From Candidatus Omnitrophota bacterium (lineage in GTDB: Bacteria; Omnitrophota; Omnitrophia; Omnitrophales; JACROU01): a DNA stretch of 64,000 nt. The notes below the pieces were generated by a model. That model saw nothing but the letters and a program-made list of their open reading frames with translations, had not been told where the DNA came from and made no database searches. Where the stretch lies: NCBI GenBank assembly GCA_029261035.1, contig JAJDCD010000025.1, positions 186,001 through 250,000 of the forward strand, read 5' to 3'. Shown here piece by piece: positions 44,328 to 54,634 of this stretch (its first letter is position 1; the number at the start of each line of letters is the position of its first letter). The position numbers and the translations under genes were made by a program.

Positions 44328-45323
44328 TCACAGGTTTTCTGCAATTTGAACTGCGTTTAAAGCAGCTCCTTTGCGAAGATTATCTGAAACAAGCCACAAG
44401 TTAATGCTCGAAGGATGAGAAACATCCTCTCGGATTCGTCCTACAAAAGTTTCATCTCGACCTGCCAAATCATATGGCATGGGATACTGATTGTTTTCAG
44501 GATCATCAAGCAAACAGATTCCAGGAGCAGAAGACAACAACTCTTTAACTTCTGCTGCACTCAACTTCTTCTCAGTCTCAATCGTTAAACTTTCAGAATG
44601 CGCAAAGAAGACAGGAACACGCACACAAGTAGCCGTTACTTGTATGGAATCATCCCCAAGAATTTTTTTAGTTTCTTCTACCATTTTCATTTCTTCTTTG
44701 GTATATCCGTTATCCATAAAAACATCAATATGTGGGATACAATTAAAAGCTATGGGATGTTGGAATTTATCAACAACAAGGTCTTTCCCATCCACCCAAT
44801 CTTTAACTTGAGTTTTTAACTCCTCTATCGCAGTAGCTCCGGCTCCCGAAACAGACTGATAGGTGCTCACCACAACTCTCTTAATTTTTGCCACTTGATG
44901 AATCGGGTTTAACGCCAATACCATTCCGATAGTAGAACAATTAGGATTTGCAATAATCCCTTTATGCTTTTCTATATCCGCTGCATTCACTTCAGGAACC
45001 ACTAGAGGAACATTCGGGTCCATGCGAAATTGACTCGTATTATCTACAACAACAGCACCCGCTGCAGCAGCTATTGGCGCAAATTCTTTACTCCGAGCGG
45101 CACCGGCACTGAATAAAGCAATATCAATTCCTTGAAAAGAATCTTTGTTTAAAGCCTCAACGGTTAATTCTTGTCCTAAAAAAGATATTTTTTTACCTGC
45201 AGATCTTTCTGAAGCAAGCAAACGAATACTGTTAAAAGGAAAATTCCTCTGCTCCAAAACTTCTAACATTTTTTGTCCTACAGCACCTGTAGCCCCTACA
45301 ACAGCAATATTTTTCTTCTCCAT
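44328..45323 (-). CDS. asd: Aspartate-semialdehyde dehydrogenase
   Basis: About 331 residues from the ATG at 45323, preceded by AAGGGGAAG; a GTG one codon upstream is the alternative. Reduces aspartyl phosphate to aspartate semialdehyde, the substrate of DapA. NADP motif VVGATGAVGQKMLEVL, catalytic Cys in NPNCSTIGMV near 130, and SVSGAGATAIEEL are present. Follows leuB by about 20 bases. It supplies the dap branch encoded 18 kb away. Confidence 0.97.
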   Translation of the reverse strand: MEKKNIAVVGATGAVGQKMLEVLEQRNFPFNSIRLLASERSAGKKISFLGQELTVEALNKDSFQGIDIALFSAGAARSKEFAPIAAAAGAVVVDNTSQFRMDPNVPLVVPEVNAADIEKHKGIIANPNCSTIGMVLALNPIHQVAKIKRVVVSTYQSVSGAGATAIEELKTQVKDWVDGKDLVVDKFQHPIAFNCIPHIDVFMDNGYTKEEMKMVEETKKILGDDSIQVTATCVRVPVFFAHSESLTIETEKKLSAAEVKELLSSAPGICLLDDPENNQYPMPYDLAGRDETFVGRIREDVSHPSSINLWLVSDNLRKGAALNAVQIAENL

Positions 45324-45344
45324 CACTCTTCCCCTTCCAAACTT

Positions 45345-46415
45345 CTAGTCTAAATTCTTAATAACCTGCTCTCCCATTTCGGTGCAACTAACCAATTGAC
45401 AACCTTCAGACATGATATCTGGGGTTCTAAAACCTGCCTCTAACACTTTCTCTACCGCTTTCTCAATACTATCAGCAAGTTCCGGAAGATTCAAAGTATA
45501 GCGCATCATCATTCCAACAGAAAGAATAGTAGCTAAAGGATTAGCCTTGTTCTGCCCTTCAATATCAGGAGCACTTCCATGAACAGGTTCATACATCGCA
45601 TGCTTCTCTCCCAAACTCGCAGATGGCAACATCCCAATCGACCCCGTCAACATAGCTGCCTCATCACTCAAAATATCTCCAAATAGATTGGTCGTCACAA
45701 TCACATCAAACTGTTTTGGATTCCGAATCAACTGCATTGCACAGTTATCCACATACATGTGGTCTAACTCTACATCTTTATAATCTTTAGCAACATCAAC
45801 AACCGTATTCCTCCACAACTCTGAAGACTCTAGAACATTTGCTTTATCGACAGAAAGAACTTTTTTTCTTCTTTTGCGTGCAAGCTCAAAAGCTTTATGG
45901 GCAATTCTTTCCACTTCTGGCGTTGTGTATACTTCTGTATTAACACCTTTCTGTGTCCCATCAGGTAAAGTCTCAACCCCCTTAGGTTCCCCAAAATAAA
46001 TTCCACCAATCAATTCACGTAGAACCATCAAATCAATTCCATCCACAATTTCCGGCTTCAATGTACTTGCATGAACCAAACTCGAGAAAACTTTCACGGG
46101 TCTTAAATTAGCAAACAAACCCAACTCTTCTCTTAATTTTAAAAGCGCTCTTTCAGGACGAATAGCATAATCCAAACCTTCCCACTTCGGGCCTCCCACA
46201 GCTCCCAAAAGAACAACGTCTGCGGCTTTAGCTTTGTTTAAAACTTGATCGGTAATCGGAACACCATGAGCATCAATAGACGTACCGCCAACAATATCTT
46301 CCTCAAGCTCAAAAACGAGGTGATGTTTTTCAGCAAGCGCTTGAATCAATTTAACCGCTTCAACAGTTACTTCTTTTCCAATCCCATCTCCAGGCAATAC
46401 ACAAATCTTATACAT
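45345..46415 (-). CDS. leuB: 3-isopropylmalate dehydrogenase
   Basis: 356 residues. Oxidative decarboxylation in leucine synthesis. [17 protein letters not shown] (7-23), [18 protein letters not shown], the DNCAMQL and [23 protein letters not shown] metal and substrate motifs, and [16 protein letters not shown] are all present. The motif [13 protein letters not shown] favours leuB over isocitrate dehydrogenase. No other leu genes are in the window; asd follows. Confidence 0.96.
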   Translation of the reverse strand: MYKICVLPGDGIGKEVTVEAVKLIQALAEKHHLVFELEEDIVGGTSIDAHGVPITDQVLNKAKAADVVLLGAVGGPKWEGLDYAIRPERALLKLREELGLFANLRPVKVFSSLVHASTLKPEIVDGIDLMVLRELIGGIYFGEPKGVETLPDGTQKGVNTEVYTTPEVERIAHKAFELARKRRKKVLSVDKANVLESSELWRNTVVDVAKDYKDVELDHMYVDNCAMQLIRNPKQFDVIVTTNLFGDILSDEAAMLTGSIGMLPSASLGEKHAMYEPVHGSAPDIEGQNKANPLATILSVGMMMRYTLNLPELADSIEKAVEKVLEAGFRTPDIMSEGCQLVSCTEMGEQVIKNLD

Positions 46416-46447
46416 TGCATTCTCCTTTTATAACAAACATCAAAAAA

Positions 46448-47227
46448 TTATTTTATCGCTAACCCTTCTTGAGGGCTAGAAGCGGAAGCGTATTCTTTCA
46501 TTGGAATACGACCAGCAAAAAAAGCATTTCTTCCTGCTAAAACACCTTGCTTCATTGCTTCAGCCATCAGTGTGGCATCATCCGCAAGAGCAATTGCTGT
46601 ATTCATCAACACGCCGTCCACACCCAACTCCATACAAACAGCAGCGTCTGAAGCCGTGCCGACTCCGGCATCCACAATTACAGGACAACTTACTGCTTCT
46701 TTAATAAACTTAATATTCAATGGGTTTTGAATTCCTCTTCCAGAACCAATCGGAGCTGCTAAAGGCATGACACAAGCCGCACCCGCATCTTCTAACTTCT
46801 TTGCCATAATTAAATCATCATTAGTATAAGGCATTACCGTAAAACCTTCTTTAACCAATACTTTCGTAGCTTCTAAAAGCCCTTCAGTGTCGGGTAATAA
46901 TGTTTTCTTATCTCCAATAACTTCCAATTTAACTAAATCTCCAACCCCTGCGGCACGCGCTAAACGAGAAATGCGAATAGCATCCTCCGCTGTATAAGCA
47001 CCTGCTGTATTAGGCAACAATGTAAACTGATCCCGGTCAATAAAATCCAGAATTGTTTTTTCATCTTTAGACTCTAAATTTACTCGCCCAATAGCAACCG
47101 TAACCAGATCTGCACCTGAAGCAGCTAAAGCAGAAACCATTTCTTCATTTGTTCTGTACTTCCCTGTCCCTATAATTAATCGAGATTTAAATGTATATTC
47201 CCCTATTTTAAGCATATCGTCTTTCAT
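46448..47227 (-). CDS. thiG: Thiazole synthase
   Basis: 259 residues. Forms the thiazole phosphate of thiamine from deoxyxylulose phosphate, dehydroglycine and ThiS thiocarboxylate. [18 protein letters not shown] at the N-terminus, [15 protein letters not shown] with the Schiff-base Lys, and [29 protein letters not shown] are present. Found alone, without thiS, thiH or thiF nearby. AAGGAG precedes the ATG. It follows glgA by 34 bases. Confidence 0.96.
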   Translation of the reverse strand: MKDDMLKIGEYTFKSRLIIGTGKYRTNEEMVSALAASGADLVTVAIGRVNLESKDEKTILDFIDRDQFTLLPNTAGAYTAEDAIRISRLARAAGVGDLVKLEVIGDKKTLLPDTEGLLEATKVLVKEGFTVMPYTNDDLIMAKKLEDAGAACVMPLAAPIGSGRGIQNPLNIKFIKEAVSCPVIVDAGVGTASDAAVCMELGVDGVLMNTAIALADDATLMAEAMKQGVLAGRNAFFAGRIPMKEYASASSPQEGLAIK

Positions 47228-47261
47228 CTTTTTCTCCTTATATAAATATTGAACAAAAGTT

Positions 47262-48722
47262 CTATTCTAAAACCGTTTTTCTTTTTGCATTTTTATAAAG
47301 CTCAATATATTTCTGTGCTGTCTTCTGAACCGAAAAATCACTATTCATCGCATTATGTATTAACTGATTCCACTCAGCTTTGTTTCTATAAGCTTCAACA
47401 GCTTCATCCAATTTAGACAAAAACGCTTCAGATGTATTTTCTAAAAATACAAAACCATTCCCTTCTCCCGTCGCTGTATCGTAGTTCGTTACTGTGTCTG
47501 CCAACCCGCCTATTTCACGAACAAGAGGAATTGTTCCGTAACGCATAGAAATAATTTGCCCTAAACCGCAAGGTTCAAAAACAGAAGGCATCAAAAAGAT
47601 ATCTGAAGATGCATAAATTCGACGCGCTAACTTTTCATCAAATTTTAAATTAAAGCTAAAGCTTCCTGCATATTTTTGAGCTACTTTCATCAATTCATTG
47701 TGATAACGATTCATTCCTTTTCCCAAAAGCACAAATTGCAAATTGCGCTTATGAATTTTTTCCAAAGAAGCTAAAAGCAAATCAATCCCCTTTTGATCGA
47801 CAAGCCGTGTCACAATTCCAAGCAAAGGAATCTGAGGATCAACCGTCAAATGAAATTCTTTTTGCAGCGCAGCTTTATTAACCGCCTTAGCTTCCATGTT
47901 TGAACTAGAAAAAGGAGTTTCCAACTCTTTATCCGTTTCCGGATTCCATAAGTCAAAATCAATCCCATTCAAAATCCCATACAAATCTTCATTACGCCTT
48001 TGAAGCACTCCTTCAAGCCCGCACCCAAACTCTTCTGTCTGAATCTCTTTAGCATAAGTCTCACTTACGGTAGTAACCACATCCGAGTACACAAGCCCTG
48101 TTTTTAAAAAACTAAATTTCCCATAAAACTCCATACGCTGCATTGAAAACTCTTTCCAGTCAAAACCGGACAAAGCCAAAGTGTCTGGCGGGAAATTACC
48201 CTGATACGCCAAATTATGAATCGTAAAAAATGATTTTGTCTTCTGAAACGCTGCCTTATCTTGATAATCAAGCTTCAAGAAAGCCGGGACTAATCCTGTT
48301 TGCCAATCATGACAATGAATAATATCTGGCTTTATCCCTAGAAGTTTTAGTAATTCTAGAGAAGCCTTAGAGAACATAATAAAACGTTTATCATTATCTT
48401 CATAGTCTCCCAAGCTCGTTCCGTAAATACCTTCTCGGTCAAAAAAATAAGGATGCTCCAAAAAGAAAACTTCAAGACGTTCTGATAATCGAGAACTCTT
48501 AACCGACAACTTCTCTGTTTCTTGTCCTAAAGAAACTTCAACAAACTCGCCTAATTTCTTTAACGAAAATTTACGGCCATCAACACAATGATAACGTGGC
48601 AAAACCACATATACTTGATGCCCTAACTCTGCAATCTTATTTGGAAGATCCCCCAAGACATCTGCCAAACCACCTACCTTAGCAAAAGGAGACATCTCCG
48701 CTGCAACAAAAACTATTTTCAT
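47262..48722 (-). CDS. glgA: Glycogen synthase (ADP-glucose type)
   Basis: 486 residues, GT5 family. Elongates α-1,4-glucan. ADP-glucose motif [13 protein letters not shown] (15-27), [12 protein letters not shown], a GT-B second domain with [16 protein letters not shown], and the catalytic [33 protein letters not shown] region. The small glycogen-binding-domain gene lies 45 bases upstream, so the two are probably an operon. thiG follows. Confidence 0.96.
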   Translation of the reverse strand: MKIVFVAAEMSPFAKVGGLADVLGDLPNKIAELGHQVYVVLPRYHCVDGRKFSLKKLGEFVEVSLGQETEKLSVKSSRLSERLEVFFLEHPYFFDREGIYGTSLGDYEDNDKRFIMFSKASLELLKLLGIKPDIIHCHDWQTGLVPAFLKLDYQDKAAFQKTKSFFTIHNLAYQGNFPPDTLALSGFDWKEFSMQRMEFYGKFSFLKTGLVYSDVVTTVSETYAKEIQTEEFGCGLEGVLQRRNEDLYGILNGIDFDLWNPETDKELETPFSSSNMEAKAVNKAALQKEFHLTVDPQIPLLGIVTRLVDQKGIDLLLASLEKIHKRNLQFVLLGKGMNRYHNELMKVAQKYAGSFSFNLKFDEKLARRIYASSDIFLMPSVFEPCGLGQIISMRYGTIPLVREIGGLADTVTNYDTATGEGNGFVFLENTSEAFLSKLDEAVEAYRNKAEWNQLIHNAMNSDFSVQKTAQKYIELYKNAKRKTVLE

Positions 48723-48767
48723 GAATCAATAACCCTTATGAGTATAAGTATTAATTAGGAAGGACTC

Positions 48768-49031
48768 TTATCTGACAACTAACACATTATTAAATGTGCC
48801 TACATGATTAGGAACGATCTCATTATTATTCTGATCATTTTCCCAGTTACCATCAACGACAAAGCGATATTCATACCTTCCTGGCTCTAATTGATAACCT
48901 GCATTCCAATAACCTTCTTCATCCTTCTTCAAAGCCCACTCTTCCGGCTTCCATTCATTAAAGGAACCCGCAACACAAACTGTTAACGCTAAAGGAGCAA
49001 AATAAGAAAACTTCACTTTTTTTAAACTCAT
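48768..49031 (-). CDS. Stand-alone CBM48/AMPK-β-type glycogen-binding domain protein
   Basis: 87 residues from the ATG at 49031 (MSLKKVKFSYFAPLALTVCV), preceded by GAGGTGAAG; upstream in-frame codons to 49115 lack a ribosome-binding site. The whole protein is one early-set domain: VAGSFNEWKPEEWALKKDEEGYWNAGYQLEPGRYEYRFVVDGNWEND, with the aromatic residues and KYRFVVDG strand of AMPK-β glycogen-binding modules. It binds α-glucan in homologues. It has no catalytic part and probably tethers or regulates GlgA, encoded next. Confidence 0.85.
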   Translation of the reverse strand: MSLKKVKFSYFAPLALTVCVAGSFNEWKPEEWALKKDEEGYWNAGYQLEPGRYEYRFVVDGNWENDQNNNEIVPNHVGTFNNVLVVR

Positions 49032-49178
49032 TTCTTCACCTCTTTCTCCAATAGACCTGCTAATCAGGTCTACTGAGAGCTGACCAGTATAGCTCAAGAC
49101 ATAGAATTCTTCCATGATTTTTACCCTAAGTCAGATCTCAAAGTTGAACGGTAGCTTCAAATCTACCCGTCTATTATT

Positions 49179-49225
49179 GGCACACTATAGTTTAGGACCA
49201 AGTGTGCCGGGTCAACGACCTGGCA
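49179..49225. repeat. Short palindromic repeat, family B, copy 2
   Basis: TGCCGGGTC (49205-49213), AAC, GACCTGGCA (49217-49225), with one G-T pair. The GTGCC arm can also pair with an upstream GGCACACT (49179-49186) through AGTGTGCC (49201-49208), giving two alternative hairpins. In the gap between the DegT-type gene and the CBM48 gene. Copies at 3247 and 57070. Confidence 0.7.
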
Positions 49226-49289
49226 AGACAAATAGATAGATATTCTGATTAAATTAAATAGGAATTAACAAACAAACTTACACTGCCCA

Positions 49290-50390
49290 TTAGGAGGTTA
49301 ATTTGTTGATGGTATTAGCCACTATCTCAATATCCTCGTGATTCAGATAGGGGTGTATAGGAAGAGCAACAATACGGTTTGCCAACGACTCAGACACAGA
49401 TAAGGTCTCAGAGGACTCAAAGCAAGGCTGTTTATTTAACGGAATAGGATAATGAACAGCAGACTGCACGCCCTCATCTTTCAGCTGCTGAACAAACTCA
49501 TCACGAGAAACATTCAATTTGTCGAGTTGTAAACCAATAGAAAAATAATTATAACTTGGATTAGAATCACTAGTTTCTTTTTGTAATTGAATAGCAGGGT
49601 TGTTTTTAAAACTCTCAATATAATACTGAGCAACTTGTTTTCTTTTAGCTATGAATTGCTGAACCTTCTCTAATTGAAAAATTCCTAACACCGCTTGTAA
49701 ATCAGTAATTCGATAATTAAAACCTACAGAGGGGTGTTGATACCGGTCCGACTCTCCATGAGATTTTAATGCTCTGATCTTTTGAGCCAATTCATCCGAG
49801 TCCGTCGTAATCATCCCACCCTCACCCGTTGTCATATTTTTTGTAGGATAAAAAGAAAAACAAGCTATGTCGGCATATGAAGCCACTGATTTCCCTTTAT
49901 ACTGGGAGCCTAATGCTTGAGCCGCGTCCCAAATCACACTCAATTTGTTTTGTTGAGCAAAAGATTGAATCGATTGAATATCACAAGAATTTCCAAATAA
50001 ATGAACTGGAGCAACTGCTTTCGTTCTTTCTGTTTTCTTTCTTTCACATTCTTCCACAGATAAAGTCCAAGTATCTGGATCAATATCACAAAAAACCGGT
50101 TTGGCGCCTGAAAGCATAACCATGCTCGCAGTGGAAATAAATGTAAAGGCAGGAACTAAAACCTCATCCCCTGGCTCCAATAGAGAAAAATAAGCTAAGT
50201 GAAGCGCTGCCGTACCCGAAGTGACGCTAATCGCATGCTTCACTCCCATCATAGTAGCGAACTGATCCTCAAATTGACGTGTCTTCTCTCCCTCACGCAA
50301 ATTACCCGAACGGAGAACATCACAGCAAGCTTGAATCTCGTCTTCAGTTAGCCTAACTTGGCATATAGGTATCATATTCTTTGCTTTCAT
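49290..50390 (-). CDS. DegT/DnrJ/EryC1 sugar aminotransferase
   Basis: About 366 residues from the ATG at 50390; an ATG five codons later is also possible and no clear ribosome-binding site decides. PLP fold type I: TSGTAALHLAYFSLLEPGDEVLVPAFTF near 75-100, the Asp-Ala pair in WDAAQALG, and the PLP Lys in FSFYPTKNMTTGEGGMITT. It adds an amino group to a keto-sugar nucleotide for surface glycans. Which sugar is unknown. Divergent from the ABC exporter genes, with a methyltransferase 47 bases upstream. Confidence 0.9.
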   Translation of the reverse strand: MKAKNMIPICQVRLTEDEIQACCDVLRSGNLREGEKTRQFEDQFATMMGVKHAISVTSGTAALHLAYFSLLEPGDEVLVPAFTFISTASMVMLSGAKPVFCDIDPDTWTLSVEECERKKTERTKAVAPVHLFGNSCDIQSIQSFAQQNKLSVIWDAAQALGSQYKGKSVASYADIACFSFYPTKNMTTGEGGMITTDSDELAQKIRALKSHGESDRYQHPSVGFNYRITDLQAVLGIFQLEKVQQFIAKRKQVAQYYIESFKNNPAIQLQKETSDSNPSYNYFSIGLQLDKLNVSRDEFVQQLKDEGVQSAVHYPIPLNKQPCFESSETLSVSESLANRIVALPIHPYLNHEDIEIVANTINKLTS

Positions 50391-50437
50391 AGATAAAGAT
50401 TGTAACAAATCTGGATAAAAGAAGATAGAGGGTTATA

Positions 50438-51283
50438 TTAAGCTTTTTCCCCAATTAGAACCAACGCGTAACCAAAGGTATCGTCTAAAAAAGTGTGCGG
50501 GTCGTAAGAATAATAACGAAATCGATTCTTAAGAGCAGGAGCCGGCTTTTTGTTTTTTTTAAAGAACTTATGCTTAAGTTTATCGAATAAATGCGCCGGC
50601 AGATGGATCAGCCGTTGAATGAGCCAAAAATTAAGCGTATCTCCTACAACTCCAGAACCTATTACTTTCCAATTTTTTAATTGAAGCCTTTTCGCTATTT
50701 TTTTCTTCTCAGATTTATAATAAGGCACTTCTAAACCGAGCATCCATTTATTCATTTTACTCAAAACCCACTTTCCAATACGGTAAGGCAGAAATGCGGC
50801 ATTAGGAACACTGATAACAAGCAACCCTCCAGGTTTGAGCAGTTTTTTATGCGCTTCATAAATATCATATCGTTCGGGATACAAAAAGTGTTCAGTAAAA
50901 CCATAAGACATAACAACGTCGTATTGCCCCACTAAGTTTTCAGGTATATTAAATATGTCGGCTAAGACAGGTTCAAATTTCTTTCCCCACTGCCCAAAGA
51001 GTTGCCCCGCTTTATCCAAAGCAATTTGGTTATTATCTAAAAGAGATGTCTGAACACCTTCCAAGTTGAGAATCATCGAATAAATTCCTCGACCCGCTCC
51101 TACCTCAATCACTTTAAGGTCTTTAAACGAACCGAATCGATCCAAAATAGATTGTTTAATTTTTTTAGCCCGAACCGTTTTAGCTTCTCTTTCAATATCT
51201 AGCTTATTTTCTTCAAACTGAAAATCACGATCCCAAACTTGTGTCCAAGCATTCTCATTGGGTGTATTCGAATTATACTTCAT
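50438..51283 (-). CDS. SAM-dependent methyltransferase (class I)
   Basis: 281 residues. Motif I IEVGAGRGIYSMIL (57-70), post-motif acid in LLDNN, motif II-like YDVVMSYGFTEHFLYPE, motif III LLKPGGLLVISVPN. Resembles sugar or lipid methyltransferases of glycan clusters; the acceptor is unknown. The C-terminal 100 residues are basic (KLKHKFFKKNKK). Divergent from the ABC permease gene, it probably heads the short minus-strand operon with the aminotransferase. Confidence 0.88.
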   Translation of the reverse strand: MKYNSNTPNENAWTQVWDRDFQFEENKLDIEREAKTVRAKKIKQSILDRFGSFKDLKVIEVGAGRGIYSMILNLEGVQTSLLDNNQIALDKAGQLFGQWGKKFEPVLADIFNIPENLVGQYDVVMSYGFTEHFLYPERYDIYEAHKKLLKPGGLLVISVPNAAFLPYRIGKWVLSKMNKWMLGLEVPYYKSEKKKIAKRLQLKNWKVIGSGVVGDTLNFWLIQRLIHLPAHLFDKLKHKFFKKNKKPAPALKNRFRYYSYDPHTFLDDTFGYALVLIGEKA

Positions 51284-51445
51284 AATTTAGATTATCCCTT
51301 TTTGAAAAAAATGATACCTTTACCTCAAATTCTATAGGTAAAATCTTATTTTGACACCGGAAGACTCTTTCGTCAATCCTTGGATGTACGTAAATCTCTC
51401 TTTGTAAGGCCTTAACACCCCCTTAAAAGATCAAATCTCTTTCCG

Positions 51446-51474
51446 TTGCCGGATACCTAAAAACAGTCTATAAT
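51446..51474 (+). promoter_or_regulatory. Promoter of the glycan-export operon
   Basis: TTGCCG (51446-51451), 17 bases, TATAAT (51469-51474). The inferred start near 51481 is only a few bases before the first ATG (51485), so the mRNA would be almost leaderless unless translation begins at the ATG at 51509. Confidence 0.7.
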
Positions 51475-51484
51475 ACCTTCTTTT

Positions 51485-52339
51485 ATGGACCTCAAAAAAA
51501 ATATACCTATGCTAAAAACTACGGAACAAATTCAAATTAAGCCTTCAAAAGGCTGGGTTTCTCTAAATCTCAAAGAAATTTGGAAATTTAGGGAATTGCT
51601 TTACTTTCTAACCTGGAGAGATATCAAGGTTAGGTACAAGCAAACAGCCATTGGTGTAATGTGGGTTCTATTACAACCCTTATTTACGATGCTCTTATTC
51701 AGTCTTATTTTTGGACGCTTAGCAAAAATTCCTTCTGATGGTATTCCCTATCCCGCGTTTATTTTTTCAGGATTATTACCCTGGCTTCTATTTGCAAAAG
51801 CACTCACAGACGCCAGTACAAGTTTGGTTTCCAATGAACAGATTATTACAAAGGTCTATTTCCCAAGAGTCATTGTGCCCACATCTGCTGTTCTCGCAGG
51901 AGTTATGGACTTCCTAATTGCATCTTGTTTACTGCTTGGACTTTTATTATTTTATGGAATTGTTCCTAACTGGAATATTTTAGCACTCCCTTTCTTTGTC
52001 CTCATGACTATTTTATGCGCTTTAGGTGTTGGTTTTTGGCTGTGTGCCTTAGATGTAGTTTACAGAGATGTTCGCTACACAATTCCCTTCTTAACTCAAC
52101 TCTGGTTTTTTGGGACACCTATTGTTTACCCCTCTAGCCTCATTCCAGATCAATGGAAATTATTATTTGGAATGAACCCAATGGCTGGAGTTATTGAGGG
52201 GTTTCGCTGGTCTCTCCTAGGCAAAGAAGATTTTCCTTTTTTAATTATTCTTTCATCTTCTATTACTGTCATTTTTCTTTTCACGACAGGCTTGTACTAT
52301 TTTAGAAGAATGGAAAAAAACTTTTCGGATATCATTTAA
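51485..52339 (+). CDS. wzm: ABC-2 type polysaccharide exporter, permease subunit (Wzm-like)
   Basis: 284 residues with six predicted membrane segments. FLTWRDIKVRYKQTAIGVMWVLLQPL (about 43-68) and VYRDVRYTIPFLTQLWFFGTPIVYP near 197-221 are the family signatures. It exports a lipid-linked glycan with the ATPase encoded 1 base later. The N-terminus may start at 51485 or 51509; neither has a clear ribosome-binding site. Confidence 0.93.
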   Translation: MDLKKNIPMLKTTEQIQIKPSKGWVSLNLKEIWKFRELLYFLTWRDIKVRYKQTAIGVMWVLLQPLFTMLLFSLIFGRLAKIPSDGIPYPAFIFSGLLPWLLFAKALTDASTSLVSNEQIITKVYFPRVIVPTSAVLAGVMDFLIASCLLLGLLLFYGIVPNWNILALPFFVLMTILCALGVGFWLCALDVVYRDVRYTIPFLTQLWFFGTPIVYPSSLIPDQWKLLFGMNPMAGVIEGFRWSLLGKEDFPFLIILSSSITVIFLFTTGLYYFRRMEKNFSDII

Positions 52340-52340
52340 A

Positions 52341-53636
52341 ATGACAACCAAAGTTATTGAAGTTAGCAAAATTGCAAAGCGTTATCGGATTGGTGGACTC
52401 GAACCCTACAAAGCGTTCAGAGACACTTTAACTTCTTTTCTAAAAAACCCGTTCACCTCAAAAAAAACTGCAAAAGACTCTAAAGTACACTGGGCCCTTG
52501 ATGATGTTTCTTTTGATGTAAACCAAGGGGATGTTTTAGGGATTATTGGAAGAAATGGTTCGGGTAAAACAACGCTTCTCAAGGTGTTATCTCGAGTTAC
52601 CTCCCCTACTCGAGGGAAAGCTTTGATTAAAGGAAATGTAGCTGCCTTGTTAGAAGTCGGCACTGGATTCCATCCCGAACTTACAGGAAGAGAAAACATA
52701 TATTTAAGTGGCGCAATTTTAGGGATGAAACGAAAAGAAATTAAAAGAAAATTTGACGAAATCGTAGCATTCTCTGAGGTAGAAAAATTTATCGATACTC
52801 CTTTAAAACGTTATTCCACTGGAATGAAAGTAAGGCTCGCCTTTGCCGTTCCAGCTCACTTAGAATCTGAAATTCTATTTATCGATGAAGTATTAGCCGT
52901 GGGTGACAACAATTTTCAAAAAAAATGTCTTGGCAAAATGGAAAATGCCAGCAAAGAAGGTAAAACAGCTCTCTTTGTCTCTCACAGTATGCCTGCAGTG
53001 CTTAGACTCTGTAACCGAGTGATTTTATTAAATAATGGAAAGTTAATTAAAGACGGACCTTCTAATGAAGTCATTAGATCCTATTTAGAATCTGAAATGG
53101 GAAGCACAGCAAAACGATCTTGGAATAATTTTAATGAAGCACCTGGGGACGATATCGCACGAATCAAATCTATTCAAGTTTTAAATCAAGAAGGAGTAAA
53201 TACGGAAACTTTAGATATAACAAAACCTTTTTCAGTAGAAGTGGAATATTGGAAAAATAACCCTAGAAGCAATCCTTCCGCTCTTCTATCGATATACAAT
53301 CAAGAAGGAATTTGTCTTTTTACTACCAGCGAACTGATTCATGATGAATGGAAAAAACAACCGAATGAATCTAGTTTAGTAAAAAGCACCTGCCACATTC
53401 CTGGAAACTTTTTTGCAGAAGGGCAATTTTCTATAACGCTTATACTAGGTTCGTTTAACCCTAATTTAGCACACGCATGTGAAAAGGATGCCGTTGCGTT
53501 TCAAATAGTAGATAAAAATGACGGAAACAGCGTGCGTGGTGAGTATGCAAATGAATGGGCCGGTGTTGTTCGTCCTTGTTTACAATGGAACACAAAATAT
53601 GAACCCCTTAAAAAACAGGTTGATTGTATCCAATAA
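52341..53636 (+). CDS. wzt: Polysaccharide ABC exporter ATPase with Wzt-type C-terminal domain
   Basis: 431 residues. Walker A GRNGSGKTT (70-78), ABC signature YSTGMKVRLAF near 157, Walker B ILFIDEVLAVGD. Residues about 255-431 form a β-rich Wzt C-terminal domain that in homologues recognises the finished, often terminally modified, glycan. Its presence suggests export depends on a chain-end signal, fitting the methyl-, sulfo- and carbamoyltransferases nearby. The stop overlaps the next start (TAATG). Confidence 0.94.
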   Translation: MTTKVIEVSKIAKRYRIGGLEPYKAFRDTLTSFLKNPFTSKKTAKDSKVHWALDDVSFDVNQGDVLGIIGRNGSGKTTLLKVLSRVTSPTRGKALIKGNVAALLEVGTGFHPELTGRENIYLSGAILGMKRKEIKRKFDEIVAFSEVEKFIDTPLKRYSTGMKVRLAFAVPAHLESEILFIDEVLAVGDNNFQKKCLGKMENASKEGKTALFVSHSMPAVLRLCNRVILLNNGKLIKDGPSNEVIRSYLESEMGSTAKRSWNNFNEAPGDDIARIKSIQVLNQEGVNTETLDITKPFSVEVEYWKNNPRSNPSALLSIYNQEGICLFTTSELIHDEWKKQPNESSLVKSTCHIPGNFFAEGQFSITLILGSFNPNLAHACEKDAVAFQIVDKNDGNSVRGEYANEWAGVVRPCLQWNTKYEPLKKQVDCIQ

Positions 53637-54634
53637 TGAAACAGTTCATTCCCTTAGAACACAAAATAGCAAATGGCATAGAGTATTTAAGAAGAAATTT
53701 GCCTGAGGCTATTAGAAAAGCAACTCCTCGCTGGGTCAAAGATAAAATTATTGACATAGAATGGTTTTTGTTTCGCTTTAAATACAAAAAAGCAAAAACA
53801 GAACTTAACAAACCCAAAAAACCAATCATTGTGATTAGCATTCCAAAAAACGGCACTAACCTCATTAAAATGTTTCTTCTGTCTATACCAGGAATGTCCT
53901 CTAGAACTCACTTTCCAAGTGGAATCCAATCTATTTCTAATCTAAAAACGACTATGGATTCTAACAAAAAAATCCTTTTAAAAGCAAAACCAGGAGAAGT
54001 TTATAGTTGGCACTTACCTTATGATAAAGAATTCTCTAAATGGCTAGATGATCATAATTTTAAAAAAATATTTATCTATAGAGACCCTAGAGATTACGCA
54101 GTTTCTTTGCTTCACTTTATTATGAATAACCCTCCCCACTTACCTCCTTACCCTTTTTTAGATATGTTTTCTAAACTAAACTCCGATGACGAAAGACTGA
54201 TGGCTTGCATCTGTGGTTATGGAGAAAATGCAGAAAAATCAATAATCACCGAAAACCACCTCCCCAATATAAAACAAATTTACAATCAATATATGGGTTG
54301 GATTAATGATGACAATACCTTTTGCCTTAAATACGAAGAGCTCTGTTATAGCGAAACAAGTAAGGAGCAAATGTTTAAAACTTCATCAAACATACTCCAC
54401 TTCCTTGGACTTAACCCTAAAATTACATCCGATGAAACGCTCCAAGAACTTTTAACAACGGGTTTAGACCATAAAAAATCTCCTACGTTTCGATCTGGAA
54501 AAATTGGTGCGTGGAAAAAATGCTTTAGCCCGAATCACATAGAAGCATTCCATCAGATTTCTGGCAGCTTATTAAATCAACTGAATTATAAAGAAGAGGA
54601 AACGAACTCAAAAAATGAATATTCTAGGACTTAA
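53636..54634 (+). CDS. Sulfotransferase family protein
   Basis: About 332 residues from the ATG at 53636, which overlaps the Wzt stop (TAATG). The PAPS 5'-phosphosulfate loop is in VISIPKNGTNLIKMF, and the 3'-phosphate motif is IFIYRDPRDYAVSLLH. SGKIGAWKKCFSPNHIEAFHQISG near the end matches the C-terminal RKGxxGxWK-type motif of sulfotransferases. It probably sulfates a glycan hydroxyl or amine; the acceptor is unknown. The stop lies 20 bases inside the next gene. Confidence 0.88.
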   Translation: MKQFIPLEHKIANGIEYLRRNLPEAIRKATPRWVKDKIIDIEWFLFRFKYKKAKTELNKPKKPIIVISIPKNGTNLIKMFLLSIPGMSSRTHFPSGIQSISNLKTTMDSNKKILLKAKPGEVYSWHLPYDKEFSKWLDDHNFKKIFIYRDPRDYAVSLLHFIMNNPPHLPPYPFLDMFSKLNSDDERLMACICGYGENAEKSIITENHLPNIKQIYNQYMGWINDDNTFCLKYEELCYSETSKEQMFKTSSNILHFLGLNPKITSDETLQELLTTGLDHKKSPTFRSGKIGAWKKCFSPNHIEAFHQISGSLLNQLNYKEEETNSKNEYSRT

